From Salminus brasiliensis (Eukaryota; Chordata; Actinopteri; Characiformes; Bryconidae), in NCBI RefSeq assembly GCF_030463535.1, contig NC_132901.1, positions 4,534,640 through 4,598,639 of the forward strand: DNA of 64,000 nt, in the 5' to 3' direction. A program made the translations under genes and the position numbers. The notes beneath the pieces are model-generated. The model had not been told where the DNA came from, made no database searches, and saw only the letters and a list, made by a program, of their open reading frames with translations. The number at the start of each line of letters is the position of its first letter. Within the stretch, counting starts at the first letter, position 1. Of the stretch, positions 10,740 through 21,985 are shown one piece after another.

Positions 10740-12006
10740 CAGGTACTGGTCATAAAATTAGAATATCATAAAAAAATTGGATTTATTTCAGTAATTCCAT
10801 TCAAAAAGTGAAACTTGTATATTATATTCATTCATTACACACAGACTAATATATTTAAGTGTTTATTTCTTTTAATTTGGATGGTTATAACTGACAACTA
10901 ATTAAACCCCAAATTCAGTATCTCAGAAAATTAGAAAATTACTTAAGACAAAAACAAAAAAAGGATTTTTATAAATGTCGGCAAAATAAAAAGTATGAAC
11001 ATGAAAAGTGTGAGCATGTACAGCACTCAGTACTTAGTTGGGGCTCCTTTAGCCTGGATTACCGCAGCAATGTGGCGTGGCATGGAGTCAATCAGTCTGT
11101 GGCACTGCTCGGATGTTATGAGAGCACAGGTTGCTCTGACAGTGGTCCTCAGCATTTCTGCATTGTTGGGTCTGGCATATCGCCTCTGTCTCTTCACAAT
11201 ATCCCATAAATTTTCCATTGGGTTAAGGTCAGGCAAGTTTGCTGGCCAATTAAGAACAGGGATATCATGGTCCTTAAACCAGGTACTGGTAGCTTTGGCA
11301 CTGTGTGCAGGTGAAATCTGCACCCCATAAAGTTGGTCAGCAGCAGGAAGCATGAAGTGCTCTAAAACTTCCTGGTAGATGGCTGCGTTGACCTTGGACC
11401 TCAGAAAACACAGTGGACCAGCAGATGACATGGCACCCCAAACCATCACTGACTATGGAAACTTTACAATGGACCTCAAGCAACGTGGATTCTGTGCATC
11501 TCCTCTCTTCCTCCAGACTCTGAGTTTTGTTTTACAATGCTCTCCAGGGTGCGGTTATCCCTATTGCTTGTACACTTTTTTCTACCACATCTTTTCCTTC
11601 CCTTCGCCTCTCTATTAATGTGCTTGGACACAGAGTTCTGTGAACAGCAAGCCTCTTTAGCAATGACCTTTTGTGTCTTGCCTTCCTTGTGCAAGGTGTC
11701 AAAGGTTGTCTTTTGGACAACTGTCAAGTCAGCAGTGAGCCATTTAAAGGCCTTTGCAGAGTTAATTAGCTGATTAGAGTGTGGCACCAGGTGTCTTCAA
11801 TTTTGAACCTTTTCACAATATTCTAATTTTTTGAGATACTGAATTTAGGGTTTCATTAGTTGTCAGTTATAACCATCAAAATGAAAAGAAATAAACACTT
11901 GAAATAAATCAGTCTGTGTGTAATGAATGAATATAACATTTTTGAATGAAATTACAAAAATTAAAATCAACTTTTCATCATATTCTAATTGTATGACCAG
12001 CACCTG
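10740..12006 (-). mobile_element. Tc1/mariner-like transposon, degenerate, minus-strand transposase
   Basis: TA dinucleotides (10738-10739, 12007-12008) flank long inverted repeats of roughly 210 bp that begin 'caggtactggtcat' and 'caggtgctggtcat'. The minus strand encodes an N-terminal helix-turn-helix part (11787-11476, with KEACCSQNSVSKHINRE) and a C-terminal part (11449-11027, with LPDLNPMENLWD). The segment with the first catalytic Asp is missing, and the second Asp site reads QISPAHSAK, so the enzyme is dead. It ends a few bases before the conserved 5' flank of gene B. Confidence 0.9.
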
Positions 12007-12012
12007 TAGATC

Positions 12013-12564
12013 CCATTTACTTTCACAGCACACACACTTCTCTACTGCCCTCTAGAGGAAAACAGCTGCAGCTCCATCACTGAAGAGGAGCAACAGTGCT
12101 GGTTCTTCAAAGCACGGTTTAGTGAATCTGTTGGACTCTGGTTTTCTGAATGGATCAGTTGATGATCTTCAGTTCATCTATGAGAGAGAATCAAACTGCT
12201 GCTACTGATCAGTGTGTGAAACAGGGGGTAAAACACTCATTAGAAATGTGGAATGATAGATGAGCTGGACATTCAGAACCATGCATGGAAATCTAAACAG
12301 ACATAAAGAAGCTAAACTCAGATTTTATTATAATATCTCATAAATGTAAAAGTGTATGAAGGTGAGAACCAGCTTTAAGAAAGAGTATGAGGGGCTCTGC
12401 TGCATTCACACCTCCAGCACAAACAGGAAACTGTTTAAAGATGGTTTGGTAACTTCCTTTACTAATACGTCTAATGCAGTTAAACTAGCCGATCCGTGCA
12501 GCAGTGCTGTAGTGTTCCTACAGAGACGCAGTAATTCAGTGTTTCAGTCTTTCAGAGATTAGAG
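12013..12564 (+). promoter_or_regulatory. Conserved 5' flank / probable promoter of lectin gene B
   Basis: This is the paralogous copy of the block at 4549-5072, directly before the start codon of B. Its upstream limit coincides with the right end of the Tc1-like element, so in B a transposon has replaced or displaced the more distal upstream DNA. Confidence 0.5.
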
Positions 12565-15500
12565 ATGTCTCTCAGTGTTTATGATGAAGTGATCTACTTT
12601 GAGGGCGGAGCGGATGAAGAGAAGATAACTGTAGTTATTTGTGAAAGTGCAGATGCTGTTGGAGGCCTTGACCCCAACACAGAGACAGAGGCAGTCAACA
12701 CGAGGAGGAAGCTACAGACACAAGCAGGTATCATTACTAATCCTTTATTGAATCTCTTCTTTTAGAGACAGTAAATACTAGAATACTGGAACACTGAGCT
12801 GTATTCTGTAGGAGCTCTACTGTAATGCTGAAATGCTTTCCTTTAAGCGTCCGGCAATGCCAGATCGGTGGCTGTTCTATAAGAGGCGGTGGCCACTCAT
12901 GTATGAGAGGAGACGTGTTAAGTCCTTAGCCTCCTAGGGAGTGAAACACATTCTGAAGTAGATTTAATGATGGACCAAACCTCGTACAAATCAGTGGTCA
13001 TCAGCTGCTCATCTTAAACCTTCTTCTCAGGACATGAACATACAGTGGCATGCTAAAGTTTGGCCACCCCTGATTAAAATATCTATACTGTCTTGCTTGG
13101 TGAGCCATCAAACTGGCTCTGTTTTCCTGGGTGAGCCACCAAACGACACTGTCCTGCTGGGTAAGCCATCAAACTGGCATGTTTCTGCTGGGTGAGCCAT
13201 CAAACTGGCACTGTTTTCCTGGGTGAGCCACCAAACCACACTGTCCTGCTGGGTAAGCCATCAAACTGGCATGTTTCTGCTGGGTGAGCCATCAAACTGG
13301 CACTGTTTTCCTGGGTGAGCCACCAAACCACACTGTCCTGCTGAGTGAGCCATTAAACTGGCACTGTCCTGCTGGGTGAACCATCAAACTGGCATTGTCC
13401 TGCTAGGTGAGCCACCAAATGACACTGTCCTACTGGGTGAGCCCCCAAACTGGCACTGTTCTGCTGGGTGAGCCACCAAACTGCACTGTCCTGCTGGGTG
13501 AGCCACCAAACTGCACTTTCCTGCTGGGTGAGCCCTGAAACTGGCACTGTTTTCCTGGGTGAGCCACCAAACGACACTGTCCTGCTGGGTGAGCCATGAA
13601 ACTGACACTGTCCTGCTGGGTGAACCATCAAACTGGCATTGTCCTGCTAGGTGAGCCACCAAATGACACTGTCCTACTGGGTGAGCCCCCAAACTGGCAC
13701 TGTTCTGCTGGGTGAGCCACCAAACTGCACTGTCCTGCTGGGTGAGCCACCAAACTGCACTGTCCTGCTGGGTGAGCCCTGAAACTGGCACTGTTTTCCT
13801 GGGTGAGCCACTAAACGACACTGTCCTGCTGGGTGAGCCATGAAACTGGCACTGTCCTGCTGGGTGAACCATCAAACTGGCATTGTCCTGCTAGGTGAGC
13901 CACCAAATGACACTGTCCTACTGGATGAGCCCCCAAACTGGCACTGTCCTGCTGGGTGAGCCACCAAACTGCACTGTCCTGTTGGGTGAGCCACCAAACT
14001 GCACTGTCCTGCTGGGTGAGCCCTGAAACTGGCACTTTTTTGGTGTCTGGGCTATCAAACTAGCACTGTTCTGCTGGGTGAGCCATGAAACTGCCACTGT
14101 TCTGCTGGGTGTGCCATCACACTGGCACTGTCCTGCTGGGTGAGCCATCAAACTGGCACTGTCCTGCTGAGTGAGCCATCAAACTGGCACTGTCCTGCTG
14201 GGTGAGCCATCAAACTGGCTCCGTTTTCCTGGGTGAGCCACCAAACGACACTGTCCTGCTGGGTAAGCCATCAAACTGTCACGTTTCTGCTGGGTGAGCC
14301 ATCAAACTGGCACTGTTTTCCTGGGTGAGCCACCAAACCACACTGTCCTGCTGGGTAAGCCATCAAACTGGCACTGTTTTCCTGGGTGGGCCACCAAACC
14401 ACACTGTCCTGTTGGGTGAGCCATCAAACTGGCACTGTTTTCCTGTGTGAGCCACCAAACGACACTGTCCTGCTGGGTGAGCCATCACACTGGCACTGTT
14501 GTTCTGGGTGAGCCATCAAACTGGCACTGTTCTCCTGGGTAAGACATCAAACTGGCACTGTCCTGTTGGGTGAGCCATCAAACTGGCACTGTTCTGCTGG
14601 GTGAGCCATCAAACTGGCACTGTTCTGCTGGATGTGCCATCACACTGGCACTGTTGTTCTGGTTGAGCCATCATACTGGCACTGTTCTGCTGGGTGAGCC
14701 ATCAAACTGGCACTGATCTGCTGGGTGAGCCATCAAACTGGCCATAATTTAGCTGACAGCCAGTTCAGGCCAAAAACATTACACACCTGTTTCACTGTTC
14801 AGGTAATGATTTAAAGAGATGATTTAAGGAAGCCGAGGCTCTCATGGTCAGTATCAGGGTCAGTGATGCTGTGTACACTAGACCTGTTACTCCATTCATG
14901 TAAAACAAAGGTTTTCAGCCAAGCAAAACATCATATAAGAAGTGACTCAAGTCATGTCAAGTGGGTTTTATTGTCATTTCAACTACATACAGAGTACATT
15001 TACAATTATGGCATTTAGCAGACGCTCTTATCCAGAGCGACTTACAAGGTTACTCATATTATAAGAAGGCCAATATAGTGTTAGGAGTCTGGCCCAAGGA
15101 CTCTTATTGGTGTAGCGCAGCATAGTCACCCAGACCGGGAATCAAACCCTGGTCTCCCACATGGTGTTGTTGTAACTCAATGGCAGGTAGTGGTGTTATC
15201 TGTTGCGCCACACCAACCACGAAATGAAACAAAACAATGTTCCTCTAGGACCATGGTCCAACATAGACACAGTGCATACAGAACACAAGTGCAACACAAT
15301 ACAAGTGCAGACAGACAATACAACACAGTACAAACAGAGAATAATAAATTATTGGGGGTAGTGTGCAAATTATGCAGTGTGTAATAAATAATAAATATTG
15401 AGTCCAGTGAGGTAGTAAAGTTATTTGTGCAAAAATGCTACCCATTTTATCTGGGGTAAGTGGTTGGAGAGAGAGAGAGTATGTGTGTGCATGTAACAAA

Positions 15501-18049
15501 AAAGACATCAGGTCAGAAGTTGAGTTGAGTTGAGAAGTCTGATGGCTTGGGGGAAGAAGCTATAGAAGAGTCTGGTCGTGTTGGACCGGATGCTGCAGTA
15601 CCTTCTTCCAGATGGCAGGAGGGTGAACAGTCTGTGTGAATGGTGGGTGGAGTCATCCACAATGCTGGTTGCTTTGCGGATGCAGCGGGCAGTGTAAATG
15701 TCCATGACGGAGCTGTCCTCAGCCTGGCAGCATAATATGTTTGGAGATCTGGTCTGTGATGGTGTCTCTCCTCCTACAGAATATCTACAGTAGTAATTGC
15801 AACTCAGGCATTCCCAAACCACCAGCTACATGGTTTTGCTCTCAGACGTCTTTGTGCTGGAAGGTGGAGCAGACTGGATATTTGTTTAGCCCATGATTTT
15901 TACCTAATGGACAGCATCCTAACAATTCACTCATTTTTCCAGAAATGAGCTCTGCAGAAAGCAGATCCTACAGACTGACTGCAGTGTGTCTGGGACTGCT
16001 GTGTGTTCTCCTGCCGACTGCCATCACACTGCTGTGGATCAAGTTCAACAACCTGACTGCAGAGAGAGACCAGTTACAGACCAGTTACACTAACCTGACT
16101 GCAGAGAGAGACCAGTTACAGACCAGTTACACCAACCTGACTGCAGAGAGAGACCAGTTACACACCAGTTACGAAGGAAAGCTATTAAGGGAGAAAGGTG
16201 GACTCCAGAGGAGCCTTTCTGAACTGGGTAGGTGAACAACTGTCCACTTCAGGAAAACTGTCTCTTTCTCTTTTTTCAAAAACTAAAGAGTAAACTTTAC
16301 TGAACCTGTGAAATATACACTTACTGGCCACTATATTGGAAACCTCAAAAACCATCACAAACACTACCCTGCTGGAAGATCCAGCTCAAGAGCAGCTTTT
16401 GCTGCATTGCCGGTTGCTGGTTTCAGATGGTCCAAGCAGATGGTAGTTGAAAAACTGGTAATCCAGTCGAAAATATACCCTATACTGGTAATCCAGCTGG
16501 TTACACTAGTTGACTAGCAAAGCTCTTCACCAGCATAGTATATGTTTTATTTGTTTTAATGGAAGTGATCAAACTGATTGATGAGTTTGGTCAAGCTGGT
16601 CATCTTGGTCAACCAGCATTCAGTGACAAGAGCGTTAGTGAGGTCAGTATGTTGGATGATCAACACCTCCCCACCTCATCCTAAATTCTCACCTCATCCC
16701 AACTCATCTTCAAGTATTGAATGGAGCAGCATCCATCATTCCGGAAAACACAGTTCCACTGTCTATACCCCTCCAGCCCATGCATGACATTTGGCAGGGT
16801 GCCAACAGGTTTCTCTGCTCCACAGTAATGAAAGTGTATTTAATTGTGTTTTAGACATCATGAGATTTGTCTAAGCATGTTGTAAATATTTCAGCAGGTT
16901 TTAGGTTCTTATTTAAAATATGTTCAAATACATACATTTTATGTTTTCATCAAATGCTTGCGAGTAAACTTTGATCACACTTGCCTGCCTGTGTACTCAA
17001 CCCCACCTACTATGATAACTTTGAGGTTTTAATATAGCTCTGTATATCTGACTGAGTGTGTGTGTGTGTGTGTGTATAGTGAAGGCAATGCAGCAGAACT
17101 GGAAGATCTTCAACACCAGTCTTTACTACATCTCCACTGAAAGGAAGAGCTGGGATGAGGGACGACAGGACTGCAGAGAGAGAGGAGCAGACCTGGTGAT
17201 CATAAACAGTGTAGAGGAACAGGTAAATCTCACTGTACTGTAACCTACTGTAATCACTGTCTGTAGGGCAGCATGACTGTAGTATTTAGCAAAGTATGAA
17301 CAAGCTTCAGTATCCATAACAGTATTGTATAGATGAAAGAATTTAGGTTTAAGGAGGAGAACAATACCTGAAGTCCCTGTATCTCAGTCCTACCTCCATC
17401 TATCATGACTGGGGAGAAGTTAGGCCTGAACTCCAGCCTCCTCATAACTTCATACAGTCTCTCTTCATTCTACAGTCATGTGTTGAAAGCATGGTCTGAA
17501 CAAACTAATACATTATATGTCCAAATGTTTCTAGACACTCCTTCAATTGAATACATTCATTTGCTGTCCCAATACTTTTGGCCATATAATGTATGTAATT
17601 ATTGATCTTTCACTTTTTAGCTCCAGTTATTTGAACAGTGCTGCTTTACACTGGTTTTGGTCTGAGCTGTAATGATCCTGAACTTTCTCACCTCAACAGG
17701 AGTTTGTGGATGATCTGAGCAAGAGTAAGAATCATGGGGTTTCTATTGGTCTGACTGACCGAGATGAAGAAGGAGTCTGGAAATGGGTGGATGGCACAGC
17801 TCTGACCACAGTGTAAGAGATCACTGAGTTATGATGCATTCATGAGCTTTTACCCCATTACTCAACATGTTCAGTACAGTTCAATACAGTAAACAGTCTG
17901 CATGCTGTTTCAGGTACTGGATGCCAATAAATATGTTCGGAGACGAGGAGGACTGTGTTGTAAACAGGTATTTAGAAGAAATCAGATGGGTTGACAGACC
18001 ATGCCATGAAACCTACTACTGGATCTGTGAGATACCCTTTCTCCCATGA
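12565..18049 (+). CDS. CD209-like type II C-type lectin receptor B (5 exons, apparently intact)
   Basis: Exons are 12565-12727, 15943-16227, 17080-17222, 17700-17812 and 17914-18049. All introns are GT-AG with consistent phases, giving 279 residues. The tail keeps the ITIM-like SVYDEV at Tyr6, but the second tyrosine of its paralogues is Cys (VVICESAD). A Leu-to-Pro change lies in the membrane segment (VLLPTAIT). The neck has three 14-residue repeats with NLT sequons. The CTLD keeps four cysteines and WKWVDG but, like A, lacks EPN (NMF at that site) and has WVD for WND. Intron 1 is greatly enlarged by a minisatellite and a LINE/SINE insertion. The 3' flank has AATAAA at 18478-18483. The gene is convergent with pseudogene C. 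Its ligand is unknown and classical calcium-dependent sugar binding is unlikely. Confidence 0.85.
13090..14745. repeat. 30-bp minisatellite with 244-bp higher-order repeat, intron 1 of gene B
   Basis: There are roughly 55 units of about 30 bp (core 'gccatcaaactggcactgt' plus a 'cctgctgggtga' part). Between 13378 and about 14040 the units form a higher-order array: the marker 'gaaccatcaaactggcatt' recurs at 13378, 13622 and 13866, exactly 244 bp apart. The unit length and lack of stops give long minus-strand open frames of no likely coding value. Confidence 0.95.
14944..15716 (-). mobile_element. Non-LTR retrotransposon (LINE) 3' fragment, interrupted by a SINE
   Basis: Minus-strand translation at 15822-15508 contains [16 protein letters not shown] and [13 protein letters not shown], typical of the C-terminal end of fish LINE reverse-transcriptase proteins. 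The 'aagtgggttttattgtcatttc' stretch at 14958 matches the usual 3' part of such elements. Compared with gene A, which reads straight through at about 6480, the block is an insertion in intron 1 of B. A SINE lies inside it at about 14990-15224. Confidence 0.65.
14990..15224 (-). mobile_element. tRNA-derived SINE nested in the LINE fragment
   Basis: Read on the minus strand it starts 'ggttggtgtggcgcaac' (A-box region), has a B box 'gggtttgattccc', and ends with the common fish SINE tail 'gagcgtctgctaaatgcc'. The full head-to-tail order suggests a near-complete copy that inserted after the LINE. Confidence 0.75.
17056..17075 (+). repeat. (GT)10 abutting the exon 3 splice acceptor of gene B
   Basis: Ten GT units run into atag and exon 3 (17080). 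This is the short counterpart of the 18-unit run in gene A. Confidence 0.95.
17509..17593. mobile_element. Short palindromic MITE remnant in intron 3 of gene B
   Basis: It has the same inverted ends (tacattatatg, catataatgta) and position as the copy in gene A at 8368-8446. Confidence 0.6.
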
Positions 18050-21000
18050 TTCTCCCCATGAAAACACAAAGATGTTTTCATCAAAGACAGATTCATTAAC
18101 TACAGTTCAAAAGAATTAGAATCAGGATTGTTGGGGGTTTCTGAGTAGAGCTGATGTGTGAGATTAAACAACAATGTAGTGAGTTGAATTTGGTGGGAGC
18201 AGTTTGTTCTGAAAGTGATGTGAATCTGGTTCTTTTGTAAAGCTTGCTGTGAATATGAGTGTTAACCTGAGCAGGATTCAGTCAGCTGCTAGAAGAAGAA
18301 GCTATGAAGAAGGTCTGCTCTCGTCTTAATCTTATGATGATAAAACTCACTGTGTGTTTCTCTCTTTCTGATTCGGATGTTTTGGGAACTTTAGGGTGTT
18401 CGTTTTTAAAGAACTGCTTCTGTTACTGCTGTTACAGAATGTATGAAGGTTTATGGTAATTTATGGAAATGGTTTATAATAAAATGCTGATTGAGATTTA
18501 ACGGATTTGTCTTTTTCCATAAAAACAATAAACATAATAAACGCCACGGTATTACACAACACATGAGTCTGATCAGTGATTGGTCAGTATTTTAGAATCC
18601 TCTGAGGAAGATCCAGTTAGCATTTTAAACCTCCTGAATTGGGGAGTCACCTCATAATGATCCACAAGAGGGAGCCAATCAGCAGCTTAAAAGCAGATCC
18701 AACCAATGGCTGTATTTCTGAGTTCCTGCATCCAAAGATAGTGAGTTCACACACATTACTGTAGAACACACCAGCAACAAGCTGTGCATGTTTCTTACAG
18801 TCTGTTAGTCCTCATAGAGTCTTTAAAGCACAGAGTCTGTACAGAAGTGTGATTTTCAGCAGGAGAACTGCCTCTTGTACATTCAGTGCCGCTCCAATAG
18901 AGAATAAAGACAGTGTTTGATTGTATACAAAGGTCACAGAGTCTCCAAATCAGCTGTTGATTAGTACGTATTTTGATTTATTGCTTATTGAGGATGATAA
19001 ATGTATCCCAGACTCCACCAGGGTCACCTTACTGGAGCTGTCCATGGTGCTGAAACTCTGAGTTCTACACAGTCCACAGACTGGAGTAACCTACTGAACA
19101 CAGCACAGTGCCAGAGACACTCACACACTGCTTATGAAACTAGGGGTTGCAGTGTGGGGACAAGTTGATGACAAGAAAGCTGCATCACTATATATGTTTC
19201 TCTTTTTCTATGAGAGCTCAGATCCTCCTTTTCTGCAGTTACTGTGTTTTTCACAGTAACACTCCACTGAAACCAATGCTAAAAGCAATGATTGTAAGAG
19301 TAAAAAGCAGTGTTTTATATGACTCACCATTTATAACCTTTATGTCTTTAATTTGTGCTGAAAGGATTTTGTGATTTCATCCCTGTAGCAAAGAATAAAG
19401 CTCAGATAGATCAAACAGTCCTGAACATAATTGAAATATATAAATGTGTTAGTATTGAGGATTAGAGCTCCCCCTACAGTCAAGAACTGTCATTTGTGCT
19501 TTGAGCCATCACTGAAAGGCACATTTTACACATGCATTTCTGGATGAGCTGAAACATTCAGAACAGTCCCTGAAAGTGAAAGAAGTATGTGGACTGAGTC
19601 TGTTGAGTCAAATTATAGGCCTTTACACTAATATGACTCGGGTTACACAGATGTCACGAGTGTTATCCTGCCCACTTTACCAGAGTTACACAGTGCACCG
19701 AGCCTAGCCCAGAGTAACTGGTTCTAGCGTTCTGAGTCCAGAATAGGAATGACAGACACTACTCTCCCTATTACAGGTCAGTGGAGCATCACAGTGATTC
19801 TGAAGCTGCTATTTTAAGATAAAATTGCTGCATGATGTTGCTTTAATCATTGTTCTTCCATTTCTCTTGTTTATGTTTTATATTTTTCACAGTTTGGGAA
19901 AGAATGTCTGTGAGGCCAAGCACAGTTCTTTCCCTTTATCCCTGAACCCTCCCGTGTTCCAGTGGGACACTGGTTTCACTGGAAAGCTAGACACATTGGA
20001 ACAGGGCAGAGTTTTGTCCCAGTTCAGACCTCACTGAGGCCATGAGCTACAGATCAGACAGAATCAGGGACAGCTGTCAGTAAAAGTGTGTGTTTGTTCC
20101 AGCACTTGACTAGTAGGACAATATCCATTCTTTTCTGTTCAGGGTTGTGTAAATATCTGTGACTGCTTGGCTACAACACAGGACTTTTAAAGTGGTAGCA
20201 GATTTTAAAAAGACTGGGTATCTCACACTTCCCCACTGAGTTTTACTGATTGTTACAATAATGTCCATTGCATAAACGACTAGGTATCATCCACTACACA
20301 ACTAAAACCTACTGCTGGACTGAACCCAACATTCGTACAACGCGTTGCCTAGGAGATGCAGATTTAGGTCGCTATTTGTGCTGACCCAAAACAAAAGAAA
20401 GATGAGGTCGTGGGGAAGACAGAGTCAGTGTGGTCTGTACAGACTGCAGAGGGAGTTAGTTCAGTAACCCAGCACATATTGGAGACTTCCCTGCATCCAC
20501 CTTAAATGGTGCTGTAGCGTAAAAGTAAGATAAGAAACTGTTCACTGACCAGTAAACACTACTAGATTATGAATCAGGTTGAAAAACAAATCACACATTT
20601 AACATGCGCTGACTCATCTGCACCCCTCACACACCACTCTTCAACTCTTGGAAAACCTGCAGACTGAAATCAGGGAAACAATCCCGTCAGCTTTAGTGGC
20701 AGGACAAACAGCAGGTCACAAAGGTCACAGCGATTTGCCAGATGTTTTTTTACAGGTTTATTCAGGGAAGCGAAAAATGACAAACTGGAGGCAAAAAGCA
20801 TTAAATTAAAATAACTGATTTAATCACTGAATAATAAAAGAATAAATATTAAAGAAAAAAGGCCTCTATTCTTGCCTCATGACCTTGAGAAGCAGAGTGA
20901 CCCGTAGACCCGTAGTCCTGATAAGGCCTCGTCCTCCGTTCTTCTCACTTCTTCCTACAACAGCAGTGTCGATCTTCCCCATCTACTCTCTCCTCTCCGT

Positions 21001-21513
21001 CTGTATTAACCCTTTATCTCTCAGGAACAAGGTCTACCATTGAAAACCATCCAATCACAGACTCTGCCTCCAGATCTGCCCATTGTAAGGTTTTGTAAGA
21101 AATTTGAGGTTTTTTTTCTTAATTTCTGCATATACTACAAACTGCATTCACTAAGTCTGACCTTTACTCTACTTATGTAGTTATGAAATGCTGAAGCTTA
21201 AACATCTCCAATCCTGAATTCCCCTGAATATACAGTAATCTCTACAGAATCAATACACACCCAGAAATGAGAGGATATTGTATGTCCATCTATCAATCAA
21301 ACCAACCATAAATCCCTGAAAGGAAGAAATGTAAAATAGAGCTCATAAGCAACCTTAGATCGAGCAGATTGAACCTCACACATGTGGCATTTAGTGTGAG
21401 CAGCAAGGAAACTAGAGGTTTTAAAAAATATGAGTGACACTCTGAACCGCATGTAGTATTGCCATGGGTGTGTGTGTGTGTGTGTGTTTGTGTGAGTGAG
21501 AAATCTATTATTT
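18050..21513. other. Tail-to-tail spacer between gene B and pseudogene C
   Basis: The first 460 bp are the 3' UTR/flank of B, with AATAAA at 18478-18483, and match 40.81-41.13 kb downstream of E. The rest matches 41.16-43.94 kb and, in part, 1-1560. The open frames at 19147-19374 and 19825-20037 are also kept in the second copy, but they are short and lack domain features, so I do not call them genes. A TG run lies at about 21467-21487. Confidence 0.65.
18478..18483 (+). terminator. Candidate polyadenylation signal of gene B
   Basis: AATAAA about 430 bp after the stop codon, conserved in the duplicated 3' flank of gene E at 41110-41115. Confidence 0.55.
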
Positions 21514-21946
21514 CTAAAACACACTTTTCTCACAGACAGAAAAAAAGCGGTTATCACAGGGATAATCAGCCCAGGCCTTTGTAGAATTGTACGTATAGCC
21601 TGTTAGGACACAGTCTTCATCTCCAGCTCTACTGTTGGGTTCTCCAGGGAACCAGAAACTACAAGATAGAATCAGAGGATCAGTGTGTTTATCAGAGCAG
21701 TGAGGAGTGAGAGTCAGTAACTGCATCATGATCAGAGTTCAGTTCAGTGCTCTCTTACCCAGTGGTCAGTGCTGAGCCGTCCACCCATTTCCAGACCCCC
21801 TCTCTTTCACTGTCAGACAGACCAATCCAAGTCAACTGACTTTTCAGTAGTTTATCAATAAAGTCCTGTTGGCAGTCAGATACACATTCTTAGTAAGAAA
21901 GAGGAAAATGTACTTTATTGTAAATGTGTTTCATCACACAAGCACA

Positions 21947-21985
<39 letters not shown>

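Noticed and set aside
13353..14151. Long minus-strand open frames with GSPSRTV / [10 protein letters not shown] repeats
   Set aside because: They are the 30-bp minisatellite read in different frames; unit length keeps frames open without selection.
13090..14745. CRISPR-like array
   Set aside because: The repeats are contiguous, with no unique spacers, in vertebrate intronic DNA.
19825..20037. 70-codon frame conserved at 42508-42720
   Set aside because: Conservation is explained by the recent duplication of the whole spacer; no start context, domain or splice signal supports a gene.
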